Source: Chitinophagales bacterium (GTDB taxonomy: Bacteria > Bacteroidota > Bacteroidia > Chitinophagales > UBA10324). Taken from it: 64,000 nt of DNA. The position numbers and the translations under genes are program-made. The DNA lies in assembly GCA_013816805.1 (NCBI GenBank), contig JACDDS010000008.1, forward strand, positions 122,222 to 186,221, in the 5' to 3' direction. Within the stretch, counting starts at the first letter, position 1. The number at the start of each line of letters is the position of its first letter. Positions 45,018-55,560 of this stretch are shown piece by piece. The notes under the pieces are model-generated. The model saw only the letters and a program-made list of their open reading frames with translations, searched no databases and was not told where the DNA came from.

Positions 45018-45599
45018 ATGAGTGAGCAACTTTCGGATATTGAGATTATCAATAAAGTGTTGGGAGGTGATACTTCTTCATATAGCTTGTTGGTGCAGCG
45101 CTATCAACGTTATATTTTCTCGTTATCGCTTCGGTTTACAAAGAACAGAGAAGATGCAGAAGAGGTAGCCCAGGATTGTTTCGTAAAGGCCTACCGCTCA
45201 TTGGGGACTTTTCAACAGAGTGCAAAGTTTTCAACATGGCTTTATTCAATTGTTTACCATACTTCTATGTCTTTTCTAAGGAAGAAAAAAGTGCAGATTA
45301 TTTCAGTGGATGATGAGCAGCACGAACATATTTTAGAGGATTATCCATCCTATTTAAAGGCAAATGAAATTGAGTACAAATCAAGAACTGAACACGTGAA
45401 TAAAGCTATTCAAATGCTATTGCCTGATGATGCACTTATTATTACCCTCTTTTATCAGGGCGAGCAGTCTTTGGATGAAATAAGTAAAATATCAGGCTAT
45501 GAAACCAACACTGTTAAAGTAAAACTGCACCGGGCCCGTCAGCGCCTTCGAATTAAGCTGGAACAATTATTACAAAATGAAGTAAAAGAACTGCTATGA
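45018..45599 (+). CDS. ECF-family RNA polymerase sigma factor
   Basis: This 193-aa sigma-70-type protein has region 2 (YQRYIFSLSLRFTKNREDAEEVAQDCFVKAYR) and region 4 (ISKISGYETNTVKVKLHRARQRL), with no region 3 or extra domains. It probably responds to an envelope signal through the adjacent anti-sigma protein. Its gene overlaps that of the partner by 4 bp. Confidence 0.92.
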   Translation: MSEQLSDIEIINKVLGGDTSSYSLLVQRYQRYIFSLSLRFTKNREDAEEVAQDCFVKAYRSLGTFQQSAKFSTWLYSIVYHTSMSFLRKKKVQIISVDDEQHEHILEDYPSYLKANEIEYKSRTEHVNKAIQMLLPDDALIITLFYQGEQSLDEISKISGYETNTVKVKLHRARQRLRIKLEQLLQNEVKELL

Positions 45600-46093
45600 A
45601 TACGATTGATGAACAGCTTTGGAATTACATTGATGGCACATCTTCACCTGAAGCGGTAATTGCCATAGAGCAAATGCTCCATGAAAATCCTGATATAAAA
45701 AAATTATATGATGAATATATTTCTATTCACCAACATCTTAAAAGTGTTGAACTGGAAGAACCATCCTTAAGGTTTACACAAAATATAATGGATCTGGTTG
45801 CCTTTGAACCTGCCCCGAAAATTGTAAAGACAAAAGTGGACACGCGTATCATTAAAGGAATTGGCGGATTTTTCCTAATCAGCATTCTTGGATTGCTTGT
45901 ATATACATTATCGCAAATTCAATGGAGTCACCCTGCGGGTTCAACATTCTCTTTTCAGATGCCCCAAGTAAATTGGTCTAATATATTAAACCGTAATCTG
46001 CTGGCATTTCTGATTATAGATGAAGTTGCAGCCTTGTTCTTGATAGATAAATTAATGAGAAAGACAATCCACAAGAACGGCTCAAGCTTATGA
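45596..46093 (+). CDS. Putative membrane-bound anti-sigma factor
   Basis: This 165-aa protein has a cytoplasmic N-terminal domain (~1-75; NYIDGTSSPEAVIAIEQMLHENPDIKKLYDEY) like anti-sigma domains, followed by two transmembrane helices (~85-105 and ~140-155). It lacks the HxxxCxxC zinc motif. The 4-bp overlap with the sigma factor gene supports the pairing. Confidence 0.75.
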   Translation: MNTIDEQLWNYIDGTSSPEAVIAIEQMLHENPDIKKLYDEYISIHQHLKSVELEEPSLRFTQNIMDLVAFEPAPKIVKTKVDTRIIKGIGGFFLISILGLLVYTLSQIQWSHPAGSTFSFQMPQVNWSNILNRNLLAFLIIDEVAALFLIDKLMRKTIHKNGSSL

Positions 46094-46104
46094 ACATCAG
46101 ACTA

Positions 46105-48546
46105 TTATTTCTTTATTACTTTCCTGGTAAGCAATAAACCATTTTTATTCTTTAACTGTAAAAAATAAATACCCGCAGGTAATAGCCCGATAAAGAAGGA
46201 TTCTTCACCAATGTCGTTAATCAATTTTTTTGAGATAATCACCCTGCCTGCCGGATCGGTTAACAGCAGTTCAGGAGTGGTAAAACTACCAGGCAACAGG
46301 TCATAGGAAACGAAAAAAGTATTATCAAAAGGATTTGGAAATACTTCCAGCCGGTTGATATTATTGCCTGAATTATTAATGCCCACTTCAAAAGAATCTA
46401 TGATCTGAAATTTGTCAACTCCACACTCTAATAAACTATAGCTTCCCGATGGGTTTTCAGCATAAAAATGCACTGACATATTTTCAGAAGGAACCACAAA
46501 ATCTTTTATCCTGAAACGCTCTCTAACCCAGTGACTCCTTTGTGTATTTGAAACGCTTATATTTTTTAATAGCGAGGAATCGCTTTCACCAACTAAAAAG
46601 ATCTTTAAAGTATCGTATGGGTAAACTCCTGAAACGTTATAGAACCATATATAAAAATCAAGGTAGGGATCGGTATATCCTGATACATTAAAAAGTGGAG
46701 AGGATAATCGCGTGGTTCCGTTAAAAACCGGGTCCACATAAAATTCTGTTTCCTTATTTCCCGTTACAAAGCACTGATTACCATAGTCATTATCTACATC
46801 GAATTCTGGATTTGATTGCTGACTATAGTAGAGTGTGCCGAGCGGCTCAGCCCTTACCCACTTGCCGGATTGCGCATCACCGCTTTCTTTCCATCCGAAA
46901 TCAAGTGAGAAATCATCATAATAACCTGGTGCAAGAGAAACAATAAGCGGAGAGGTGCCGCTGTTAATGTTTTGAGAGGATAGGTAAGCGGTTTTATATC
47001 CCCATTTTCCCGCAAAAATTTGGTAGGTTCCATTATAAAAAACAGGGAATATAAAATTACCATTTGAATCTGTAGAGTCTGTAAACGTAAAGATGCTGTC
47101 TACAATCACAACCATTGCATTAGACAGCGGTTGTTTGGAACTGGAATCAATTATTTGGCCCTGGTAGACAAAGTTTTGCAATTGCCCCAATACTACATTA
47201 AGTGTATCGTACTGATTTGATATAAGTGAAACACCCTCTACTATTTTGGTATGATAGCCTGGCTTACTGAAAGAAATATTATAGAAACCTGCAGATGCTG
47301 CACCTGTTTTATATTCTCCTGATAAGGATGATACCGCGCTGTTTTCAGTATTCAATACTGTTACACTGACGTTATTTAATAAGGCACCTGAAGCAGAATC
47401 TGTTATTACTCCATAAACCCAGGCTGCATGATTATAAACAGGGGTCAATATGTATAAACCGTTTTCAATATCTGAAACAAGCAGATTTTTTGAAGGTAAA
47501 TACGGATAAACACCCCAATCTCCATGGTATCCGCCCCCTGTAAATTCAGACTCATCATATTGTGCCACCTTAATCATATTATCGGGATGGGTTACATCAA
47601 ATATTACTGCTCCTTCTGTGTAATAACTTGTAACTGCAAATGAATCATTAAACAGATGTACATTATGGACTATAGCATTACTGCCGGGATTACTCTGCGC
47701 TTTATCCAGAGGGGGGGATATGTTTTGCAGGTCAGAAACATCGTAACTGGCCAGAAAAGAATTGTCTACTTCGTCTGTAGTAAAAAGGTATTGATCGTTA
47801 TGTGTAGGCCACGAATTGTGCGTAAAATTATTTGGAGTTGAAAATGAAGCCAGGGGAACGGGGTTTTGCTTATCTGATACATCTATCACCTCTAACATTC
47901 CAGAATATACATGTGATGCCCAAAGCGTATCTCCCCTAACAAATCCATCATGAATGTAATCTCTTTGGAAATCTCCGGTTGCATTATAGGAAGAAATATA
48001 CACCGGATTATTCGGGTTTTCTTTTAAATCGTACATATCAGCACCACCATATCTTCCCGGAGCCCCCAGGTTACTTCCAAAAAGATAAAGAATTCCGTTT
48101 TCGTCTATCCAAAGGGTATGGGAAGTATTTAAGGTTGCTGAATCAGTGAAATAATTATAAGTTATTGTATCCGGAAGATCTTTTAAATCAGCGATCAATA
48201 AGCCTCCACCTGCTTCATTCGTGACATAAACATGCTGATTCCAGGTTTTGATCTCATGCCATAAACTAGGTTGGGTAGGCACTTTAAAAACCTCAACCGG
48301 ATTGTCAGGATCGGAAACATTTACAATAGAAAGACCTTCATAAGTTCCCATCAGGGCATACTCCCTTCCTGCTGAATCTACATACCCCCAAACGTTACCA
48401 TTTTCAGGTGTAGGATAAGATATATGGCCCCGCAGAGTGATATTTTGTGAAAAGGTTGTAGCGGCCAATAAAATTAATATTAGAAAACTTGCAAGTTGCC
48501 TTACAGGAAAAGCTACACAGAGCCCTTTAGTATAGAATTTAAGCAT
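46105..48546 (-). CDS. Choice-of-anchor-B exoprotein with T9SS sorting domain
   Basis: This 813-aa secreted protein has a signal peptide region, a beta-propeller with LVIVD-like repeats (~35-375; GLSIVNVSDPDNPVEV, LEVIDVSDKQNPV), two carboxypeptidase-regulatory-like domains (~385-540), a further beta-sandwich, and a T9SS sorting domain (VFPNPFDNTFFV). Choice-of-anchor-B proteins are surface proteins of unknown role. It converges with the sigma/anti-sigma operon. Confidence 0.85.
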   Translation of the reverse strand: MLKFYTKGLCVAFPVRQLASFLILILLAATTFSQNITLRGHISYPTPENGNVWGYVDSAGREYALMGTYEGLSIVNVSDPDNPVEVFKVPTQPSLWHEIKTWNQHVYVTNEAGGGLLIADLKDLPDTITYNYFTDSATLNTSHTLWIDENGILYLFGSNLGAPGRYGGADMYDLKENPNNPVYISSYNATGDFQRDYIHDGFVRGDTLWASHVYSGMLEVIDVSDKQNPVPLASFSTPNNFTHNSWPTHNDQYLFTTDEVDNSFLASYDVSDLQNISPPLDKAQSNPGSNAIVHNVHLFNDSFAVTSYYTEGAVIFDVTHPDNMIKVAQYDESEFTGGGYHGDWGVYPYLPSKNLLVSDIENGLYILTPVYNHAAWVYGVITDSASGALLNNVSVTVLNTENSAVSSLSGEYKTGAASAGFYNISFSKPGYHTKIVEGVSLISNQYDTLNVVLGQLQNFVYQGQIIDSSSKQPLSNAMVVIVDSIFTFTDSTDSNGNFIFPVFYNGTYQIFAGKWGYKTAYLSSQNINSGTSPLIVSLAPGYYDDFSLDFGWKESGDAQSGKWVRAEPLGTLYYSQQSNPEFDVDNDYGNQCFVTGNKETEFYVDPVFNGTTRLSSPLFNVSGYTDPYLDFYIWFYNVSGVYPYDTLKIFLVGESDSSLLKNISVSNTQRSHWVRERFRIKDFVVPSENMSVHFYAENPSGSYSLLECGVDKFQIIDSFEVGINNSGNNINRLEVFPNPFDNTFFVSYDLLPGSFTTPELLLTDPAGRVIISKKLINDIGEESFFIGLLPAGIYFLQLKNKNGLLLTRKVIKK

Positions 48547-48570
48547 AAAGATTTAATAAGTGAATTGAAA

Positions 48571-50433
48571 TTATCTTTTTAAATACACCATTAATACGGA
48601 AATATCACTTGGTGAAACACCGCTAATGCGGCTTGCCTGACCAAGAGTCTGGGGTTTATTTTTTGTAAGTTTTTGCCTCGCTTCGGTAGAAAGAGATTTA
48701 ATTTGTGAGTAGTTAAATGCTTCTAAAAGAGGAACATCTTCCAGACGGTTCATTTTTGTTACGATCTCTTTTTCCTTTTCGATGTAGCCCTCATACTTCA
48801 TTAAAATTTCGGCTTCTTCTATTATTTCATCATCAAAACCATTTACAATATTGCAAATTTTATCCAGATATTCTATCATGGATATCATATTGGATTGAGG
48901 GCGGCTCAAAATAGAAAAAAGGCTCGCTCGTTCTTTAATCTCTGTTGTTTCACGTGAAACAAGATAAGAATTGGCCTCTGTTATCTCTAATTTTTGATTC
49001 TTGAAGTCTGAGATAATTTGTTCGATTGCCTGTTTCTTTTGATTAACTCTACTGACCCTGTTTTCGTCTGCTAATCCAATGGAGTTACCAATACTTGTAA
49101 GCCGCAAGTCAGCATTGTCCTGACGTAATAAAATGCGAAACTCTGCACGGGAAGTAAACATCCGGTACGGCTCCTCAGTACCCTTATTTATTAAGTCATC
49201 TATCAGCACTCCAATATATGCTTCAGAACGCTTTAGAATAAGAGGTTCCCGAAGTTGAATTTTTAAATGTGCGTTTATGCCTGCCATTAAGCCCTGGCAA
49301 GCTGCTTCTTCATACCCGGTAGTACCATTGATTTGACCAGCAAAAAAAAGATTATCTATAGTTTGAGTCTCTAAGGATAATTTTAGCTGATTTGGAGGGA
49401 AATAGTCATATTCAATCGCATATCCCGGCCTGAACATTTTCACATTTTCAAATCCACTGATATTGCTTAAGGCTTCATATTGAATATTTTCCGGTAAGGA
49501 AGTTGAAAATCCATTGATATAAACTTCAATAGTGTTCCATCCTTCAGGCTCTATAAAAAGCTGATGCCTTTCCTTATCTGCAAAACGATTTATCTTATCT
49601 TCAATAGAGGGACAATATCTGGGGCCTACACCTTTTATTCTGCCGGAAAACATGGGTGATGCATCAAATCCCGATTTTAGAATTTCATGTACTTTAGAAT
49701 CAGTGTAGGCAATATGACATGATTTCTGCTTTGAAAGCGGTAAAGTATTAGTGTAAGAAAACTTTCCCGGGTTTTCATCTCCTTGTTGTTCTTCAAGCAG
49801 ACTATAATCAATAGATCTTCCATCCACGCGCGGTGGCGTTCCGGTCTTCATTCTGCCGGATTCAAAACCCAATTCAACTAATTGTTCCGTAATTCCGGTT
49901 GCAGCTTTCTCTGCCATCCGACCGCCACCAAACTGTTTTTCTCCAATATGTATGATCCCATTTAAAAATGTACCATTTGTAAGTACTACTGACCTGGATT
50001 TTATTTTTAATCCAAGTCCTGTTTCTACACCTGTAACTATTTGATCCTTGATTATTAATTTTCGAACAGTATCCTGGAAGAAATCTACATTTTTCGTTTG
50101 TTCCAGCCTTAAACGCCATTCCTGGGCAAATAATAGTCTGTCATTTTGAGCACGTGGACTCCACATAGCCGGCCCTTTAGACCTGTTCAGCATTCGAAAT
50201 TGAATAGCGCTTTTATCAGTAACGATACCGGAATAACCACCTAGAGCATCTATTTCCCGCACGATCTGACCTTTTGCAATTCCACCCATTGCAGGATTAC
50301 AGCTCATTTGAGCTATGGTCTGCATATTCATGGTTATTAATAGTACCGAGGAACCCAGATTCGCAGCTGCTGCCGCCGCTTCACACCCGGCGTGGCCTGC
50401 ACCTACCACAATAACATCATATTCCTGGAACAA
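48571..50433 (-). CDS. mnmG: tRNA uridine-5-carboxymethylaminomethyl modification enzyme MnmG
   Basis: This 620-aa FAD protein works with MnmE to install the cmnm5 group at U34. It has [40 protein letters not shown] and [28 protein letters not shown]. The only start close to the FAD motif is TTG at 50433; no in-frame ATG exists upstream. It leads on the same strand to the secretory genes downstream, with ybeY just upstream. Confidence 0.96.
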   Translation of the reverse strand: MFQEYDVIVVGAGHAGCEAAAAAANLGSSVLLITMNMQTIAQMSCNPAMGGIAKGQIVREIDALGGYSGIVTDKSAIQFRMLNRSKGPAMWSPRAQNDRLLFAQEWRLRLEQTKNVDFFQDTVRKLIIKDQIVTGVETGLGLKIKSRSVVLTNGTFLNGIIHIGEKQFGGGRMAEKAATGITEQLVELGFESGRMKTGTPPRVDGRSIDYSLLEEQQGDENPGKFSYTNTLPLSKQKSCHIAYTDSKVHEILKSGFDASPMFSGRIKGVGPRYCPSIEDKINRFADKERHQLFIEPEGWNTIEVYINGFSTSLPENIQYEALSNISGFENVKMFRPGYAIEYDYFPPNQLKLSLETQTIDNLFFAGQINGTTGYEEAACQGLMAGINAHLKIQLREPLILKRSEAYIGVLIDDLINKGTEEPYRMFTSRAEFRILLRQDNADLRLTSIGNSIGLADENRVSRVNQKKQAIEQIISDFKNQKLEITEANSYLVSRETTEIKERASLFSILSRPQSNMISMIEYLDKICNIVNGFDDEIIEEAEILMKYEGYIEKEKEIVTKMNRLEDVPLLEAFNYSQIKSLSTEARQKLTKNKPQTLGQASRISGVSPSDISVLMVYLKR

Positions 50434-50481
50434 AAGAAAAAATTTACCTGTAAAGATAGTTTATACAACCCTTAATAGCCA

Positions 50482-50943
50482 TTAACATTTATTATAGATA
50501 GGCGCAGTTTCACGTGAAACATGCTTCATATTATCAAAAAGTAAGAGGCAGTCATCTTCCTTTTTTCGCATGAGGCGTTTTAATACGACACTTTTATCTT
50601 TATATCCTAATGTATGTAAAAGGCCATGGATCATTACTCTCTTCAATTCCTGCTGAAAGGTATTTTTGAACTTTGATGCATTATCCTTAATACGGTCTAC
50701 ACTTATATAGATTTCTGCAGTTATTCGATGGTTTTCAGAATAATCAAACGTTAATATATCAGTATAAAATTTATGGTTAAGATACCTGCTGTTTAAGTTT
50801 AAAATATATTCATCTGAACAAAACACATAATCCAGAGTCTCAATTTCAGCGTGCTCCAAATAGCATACTAAAATCAGCCATTCACAGGTTTTCTTTTTGG
50901 GTATATAAAAAAGAGAATTAACGAAATTGAAAGAGATTGCCAT
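50482..50943 (-). CDS. ybeY: Endoribonuclease YbeY
   Basis: This 153-aa metalloenzyme takes part in rRNA maturation and ribosome quality control. The zinc-binding motif HGLLHTLGYKDKS is present; Asp takes the place of the third His of HGxxHLxGYDH, as is usual in Bacteroidota. It follows the RsbW-like gene by one base, so the two are probably translated together. Confidence 0.92.
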   Translation of the reverse strand: MAISFNFVNSLFYIPKKKTCEWLILVCYLEHAEIETLDYVFCSDEYILNLNSRYLNHKFYTDILTFDYSENHRITAEIYISVDRIKDNASKFKNTFQQELKRVMIHGLLHTLGYKDKSVVLKRLMRKKEDDCLLLFDNMKHVSRETAPIYNKC

Positions 50944-50944
50944 T

Positions 50945-51355
50945 CTATTGAAAGAAGGTAAGCACTACCTTTCTTCCTCCTTCAAAAAACTCCACGCGGT
51001 CAGCAAGATGATTCATAAGATAGATACCACGACCGGTTGGGTTTTGAATGTTTTCTGGTAAGGTTGGATTTTTAATTTTTATCAGATTAAATCCAAAACC
51101 TTCATCTTCAATATAAAAGCTTAATATTCTTTTCCTCAGCTCAACCCTTACTTTAACCTTTTTTCCTGGTGACTGTTTATTACCGTGAAAAATAGCATTA
51201 GTCACCGCTTCACAGAGAGAGATTAAAATATTTGCCTCCATCTCTTCACTCATGTCGAGCTCTGACTTAAGGCGCTCTACAAGGGCTTCAATAATTTTAA
51301 TGTTTTCCGGGAGCGATGTGAATTCCACATCGCGCGTTTGTAGCGTTTCTACCAT
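50945..51355 (-). CDS. RsbW-like anti-sigma regulatory histidine-kinase-fold ATPase
   Basis: This 136-aa GHKL-fold protein has the N box NILISLCEAVTNAIFHGNKQSP and the G boxes EDEGFGFN and NPTGRGIYLMNHLAD. These serine kinases phosphorylate anti-anti-sigma proteins in partner-switching. No STAS partner or sigma-B-like factor lies nearby. The start at 51355 is ATG; a TTG two codons upstream is the alternative. Confidence 0.9.
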   Translation of the reverse strand: MVETLQTRDVEFTSLPENIKIIEALVERLKSELDMSEEMEANILISLCEAVTNAIFHGNKQSPGKKVKVRVELRKRILSFYIEDEGFGFNLIKIKNPTLPENIQNPTGRGIYLMNHLADRVEFFEGGRKVVLTFFQ

Positions 51356-51378
51356 AAGCAATACATTTGGTGTTACTT

Positions 51379-54300
51379 TTATTGCTGGAGTGCCTTAATA
51401 TACTCTTCTACCAGATCACGATAAAAAGGTTTCAGGCTGGGCGGAACTGTTTTGTACAACTCCAGTTCAGCCTGGCGTTTTTTAAGGTAATCTTCAATTT
51501 CAGGTGGCATTTTCTTCACCATATCTTTTCCAGCATTCGATTCACGTTGTTTATCGGTTTCCCGTTGGCGTTCTGCATTCTCCGCTTCCAGCAACCTGGT
51601 AAGGATCTCCTGTTGCCTCTGTTGCATTTCAGCGGTAACTTGTTTGTTTAACAGTTCCGTTTCCGTCTTATCCATATCTTTTTGCAACTGGTCCAAATCT
51701 CCAAGAGAGTTCTTTCCATCTTTATTTAATTCTTCATTTGCCTGACGCAGTGCATCGCGGATTGCTGCTTGTTTAGCAGCCATTTGAGCAAGCTGCTGGT
51801 TCATTCCCTCATTTTGGCCGGGTGTTTTACCATTCGGCATTTTACCATTTTGCATTTGCTGGCTCAGCTGTTTTATCTGATCATTAAGTTGTCCCTGCAT
51901 TTGTCGCATCGATTGCATGCTTTGCTTACTTCCTCCGGGTTTTTGACACATCTGGGTACCCGCCATCTTGCTTGCCTGCTGTTGCTGCATCTGTTGCATA
52001 ATCTCTTCAAACATCAGTGCAAGATTATTTACTGATGTCATTATATATTGCTGGGATGAAGCAGCGACCAAAGGCTGACGGGCCTCAAGTGTTTGAATAG
52101 CACGATCAAGATTTTTATTGATATCACTAACCTGCTCATTTACAAAACTTTGAATTTGATATACGCGCTTACTCAATTGTTGAATACTATCTTCAACCAT
52201 GCTAAGATCGTCAGCAAGGTCATGCTGGCTTTTCATGATTTGAAGATATTGTGGATTATAAATATTAACTCCTTTTGTTTTATTAATCAGCTCTTCCTGA
52301 TCAAAAGATACCTTGATTAAATTTTCAAGGATTTGCCGCGTAGCTTGCATGTCCATTTCATTTTGCTGCATTTCCATACTTTGCTGGGCCTGCTGTATTT
52401 TGTCGGACATCTTTTCCATCTGATCAGCAGCATTCTTTTGATTTTGACTGGCCTTCTTTGAATTATTTTTTTGCATGTTCTGCTGCGCATTCTGCATTTC
52501 CTGCTGAGTTTGCTGCTGCTCTTGCTTTGTATCCGGCATGTCGTTAGGACTGTCCAATTGCTTATTCAAAGAATCAAGCTTATCCAATTGTTTTTGGACA
52601 TCGGTAAAGTCATTCTGAATATCTTTTTGCTTATTACTTAAGGAATCCTTATTAGATTTCTCACTTAATTCGTTCTTTTTTGAAAGCTGATCTTCACGCC
52701 GGGATAGAGAATCCAGCTGATTTTTAGTGTCGTTCAGCTTTTGCTCAAACTCCAGCTGTTTAAAGAGCGATAGCATTCGATCCAACTCTTTTTTCAATTC
52801 ATCATTCGAAACCTTTTGATTTTGCAGCTGGTCGAGTGTTTTATCCTTATTGAGTTGCTCGAGTAAATCCTGAAGCTTTTGCATCATTTCCTTCATCTCA
52901 GGATTAAGGACATTATCAAACAGCTTGTGCAGTTCATCCTGTTTTTGCTTTAATTCCTCATTATATTTTTTATAACCATCCTGGTTTGAGATATTTTCTT
53001 TAAAAGTTTTCTGAAGGCTTTCAATCTTATTGGTAAGGTTTTTCTGTTGCTGAAGCAGGTCTTCTATTTTTTTCTTATCCTCCCAGGACGGGTTTTTTTT
53101 GTTCAGCAAATCATTTTGCAATTTTTCATACTGATCATGTAAATCATCAGCTTCTTTCATGGAATTTTCAAGCTGGTTTTTTATCGCCTCATTATTTTCA
53201 TCCGTTTTTTGCTCCATTTCTTTTTTTGAAGGCAACTTGTATGTCATGAATGAAGAGCGGGTAAACTTGCTTCCGTTCACTGCATCATTATCCCATGCTT
53301 CAAAAAAGTATACCAGGCGATCACCTGGTTCCAGACTCACAGTGCTTAAATCCCAAAATTGGCTAAACTGTATTTCTTTGCCATTACTGATCTTGACCGG
53401 AACAGATTGGTAGCCAATACCTGTATTTTCCGCTCCTTCCTTTTCAATTTTATATTTCAGATACAAGTTTCTTAACCCATAGTCATCTGATGCTGCACCA
53501 GCGAAATAGAGATATTTTCTCTCTGTACTGTCCTCGGTTTGATTTACCTGTATTGCCGGATAACGGTCAGGAATCACAGTGATAGAGTAACGGATTGAAT
53601 CAGCATTTGGTAAATCTTCATTAGAAATAAAAAGGGTGTAGGGCGCATCTTTGAGCAATCTTTTAGTAAAATAAAATTGATCGCCTGTGTGTTCAGTAAC
53701 ATAAATTGAATCGCTGAGTGCAATATCAATTTTAGAAGTGTTTTGTGAAATGAAATTCCAATTTATACGGGTACCCTGGGGAACTGTGAAATCCCCCATA
53801 TTCTGCATGGTCTCATTTTTCTTTCTAGTGTAAAGTGGATAAATTAACTCAGAACTGAACTTTACAATAATAGGTTTTGGAAGCACCTTAAGAGAATAAT
53901 CTTTTGAACGAAAGGCCCCTGAAGAAAAATAAAAGTGAACATCATTCTGCGGCTTTACAATGGTATAATTAAAATTAGCAGCATTTTTTTTAGACAGCGG
54001 ATATTCAAATCCATTTATGTTGATAAAAGCATCATTGGGCATTAATTCACCCTGAACCTTTACATCTACTATAAAGTCTTGGTATTGAACTGTTTGAAGC
54101 TTATTGTTTAGAATTGAGAATTGAAAAGGCGCCTTTCTTTCAAAATATTCCTGGTTGTGAATAAGCCGGAACGTACTGTCTTTAATAATATCCGGAGAAG
54201 AAAATAGGATGAAGGCAAATGCCATCACCGGCAGCACGAGATATCTGAGATTTTTTTTATTAAGTGATAAGTTAATCGCGGAGGTGAAAGGAACCGGTTT

Positions 54301-54717
54301 AAGCGTAATTATCTTTTGATCAATACTGGCTTGAATCAAGGAGGCATCCTTTACATCGCCTGACAGCCTTTTCAATTGCAGTATGTTTAACAGCCGGTCT
54401 TCCACCTCCGAAAAATGAGAACCTATAATACCGGCTGCTTTTTCATGAGAAATAATTTTACCCAGCTGAAAATAATGGATAAGCGGTAAAATAAGCCATT
54501 GCACAATTATAAAAGATGCACCGCATAAAAATCCGAAGAACAATATGGAGCGCACTAATGAAGAAAAATAACTGTAATATTCAAGAACGTCAATTACAAG
54601 GAAGGCAGCAAGCAATAATGCACTTGCATATATGGCGCCCCGTATCAGCTGATTAATATAATATTTGCGAATGAACTCATCTAATTTGCGGATGAGCAAA
54701 TGATAATTATCATTCAT
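51379..54717 (-). CDS. Giant DUF4175-like membrane protein with long Gln-rich coiled coil
   Basis: This ~1112-aa protein has two hydrophobic helices near the N-terminus (~32-95) and one at ~150-175. A beta-rich periplasmic region follows (~180-510), then a very long Gln/Lys/Glu coiled-coil segment (~510-1090; dense QQMQQ, LDSLN, KQEQQQ repeats). The layout matches DUF4175 proteins, whose function is unknown. It starts 14 bp upstream of the next gene region and leads the order DUF4175-RsbW-ybeY-mnmG, a conserved neighbourhood in Bacteroidota as far as I know. Confidence 0.75.
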   Translation of the reverse strand: MNDNYHLLIRKLDEFIRKYYINQLIRGAIYASALLLAAFLVIDVLEYYSYFSSLVRSILFFGFLCGASFIIVQWLILPLIHYFQLGKIISHEKAAGIIGSHFSEVEDRLLNILQLKRLSGDVKDASLIQASIDQKIITLKPVPFTSAINLSLNKKNLRYLVLPVMAFAFILFSSPDIIKDSTFRLIHNQEYFERKAPFQFSILNNKLQTVQYQDFIVDVKVQGELMPNDAFININGFEYPLSKKNAANFNYTIVKPQNDVHFYFSSGAFRSKDYSLKVLPKPIIVKFSSELIYPLYTRKKNETMQNMGDFTVPQGTRINWNFISQNTSKIDIALSDSIYVTEHTGDQFYFTKRLLKDAPYTLFISNEDLPNADSIRYSITVIPDRYPAIQVNQTEDSTERKYLYFAGAASDDYGLRNLYLKYKIEKEGAENTGIGYQSVPVKISNGKEIQFSQFWDLSTVSLEPGDRLVYFFEAWDNDAVNGSKFTRSSFMTYKLPSKKEMEQKTDENNEAIKNQLENSMKEADDLHDQYEKLQNDLLNKKNPSWEDKKKIEDLLQQQKNLTNKIESLQKTFKENISNQDGYKKYNEELKQKQDELHKLFDNVLNPEMKEMMQKLQDLLEQLNKDKTLDQLQNQKVSNDELKKELDRMLSLFKQLEFEQKLNDTKNQLDSLSRREDQLSKKNELSEKSNKDSLSNKQKDIQNDFTDVQKQLDKLDSLNKQLDSPNDMPDTKQEQQQTQQEMQNAQQNMQKNNSKKASQNQKNAADQMEKMSDKIQQAQQSMEMQQNEMDMQATRQILENLIKVSFDQEELINKTKGVNIYNPQYLQIMKSQHDLADDLSMVEDSIQQLSKRVYQIQSFVNEQVSDINKNLDRAIQTLEARQPLVAASSQQYIMTSVNNLALMFEEIMQQMQQQQASKMAGTQMCQKPGGSKQSMQSMRQMQGQLNDQIKQLSQQMQNGKMPNGKTPGQNEGMNQQLAQMAAKQAAIRDALRQANEELNKDGKNSLGDLDQLQKDMDKTETELLNKQVTAEMQQRQQEILTRLLEAENAERQRETDKQRESNAGKDMVKKMPPEIEDYLKKRQAELELYKTVPPSLKPFYRDLVEEYIKALQQ

Positions 54718-54828
54718 AAGAGAAAGCAAATTACCGAAGAAAACTTCAACGTGTCAAATTAGAAATTATTCCGCGCTGCAACAAATACTGGTATGAAGAA
54801 AAAAACTATATATTTTTAACATTAATTT

Positions 54829-55416
54829 CTAAAACGCAGCTCTGCGTGCCTTTTTCTTCTGCTCTGGTTTAAAAGTGTAGCCGACACTTGCGCCTATCCA
54901 CGGTACAATTTTTTTCTTATATAATTCTAATTTCTCCACAGGTAATAGGGAAGAATAAGTATTATTAATTCCCTTTACAGGATACATATCCAGCTTCACA
55001 AATAATCCACCATGCTCAATATCCTGATAACGACCTCCAATAGAACCGATAAAAAAATGCTCAAAATGTATAGATGTATAATGGTCGATCATTCCCTGAT
55101 CATAATACCATAATAATCCCCCTAAATAATTTATTCCTAATTCTGCAAAAAATTTGTGAGTGCCATAAAGCAAGTTTTCCCTGAATAAGAGAAAATCAAA
55201 ATGCTGATGTCCTGTTCCGAAAGATATACCACTTTCAAAGGATAAAAAGATTTTTTTAACCGGAAGCTTTAAAGTAAAATCTCCATTTAATGAAATTCTT
55301 GTACCCAAACCCAATCCTTCTATAAATAAGGTACCCGCTTTCTGTCTCAATTGAGAGGAATCCTGAGCAAGAACATGTACTGAAAAAAAATAAAAAACAA
55401 GCAATAAAATTTTCAT
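54829..55416 (-). CDS. Predicted outer-membrane beta-barrel-like protein
   Basis: This 195-aa protein has a signal peptide (~18 aa, ending LAQ), alternating hydrophobic beta strands and a C-terminal Phe, as in outer-membrane barrels. No family was recognised. It stands alone between DUF4175 and the saccharopine dehydrogenase gene. Confidence 0.6.
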   Translation of the reverse strand: MKILLLVFYFFSVHVLAQDSSQLRQKAGTLFIEGLGLGTRISLNGDFTLKLPVKKIFLSFESGISFGTGHQHFDFLLFRENLLYGTHKFFAELGINYLGGLLWYYDQGMIDHYTSIHFEHFFIGSIGGRYQDIEHGGLFVKLDMYPVKGINNTYSSLLPVEKLELYKKKIVPWIGASVGYTFKPEQKKKARRAAF

Positions 55417-55560
55417 TGTCTTTAATTCAGGAAAATTCTATTAAACATTCAAAATTTTATTAAATATAATAAAACCTATAATACATTTCTGTGATAACAG
55501 ATGGAAATAATTGTTATTGTATTTCAGGCCTCTTAATAAAATTTAATTCAGAACAGATTC

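Noticed and set aside
50482..50943. Asp instead of the third His in YbeY
   Set aside because: This substitution (G-Y-K-D) is usual in Bacteroidota YbeY as far as I recall, so it is not a sign of inactivation.
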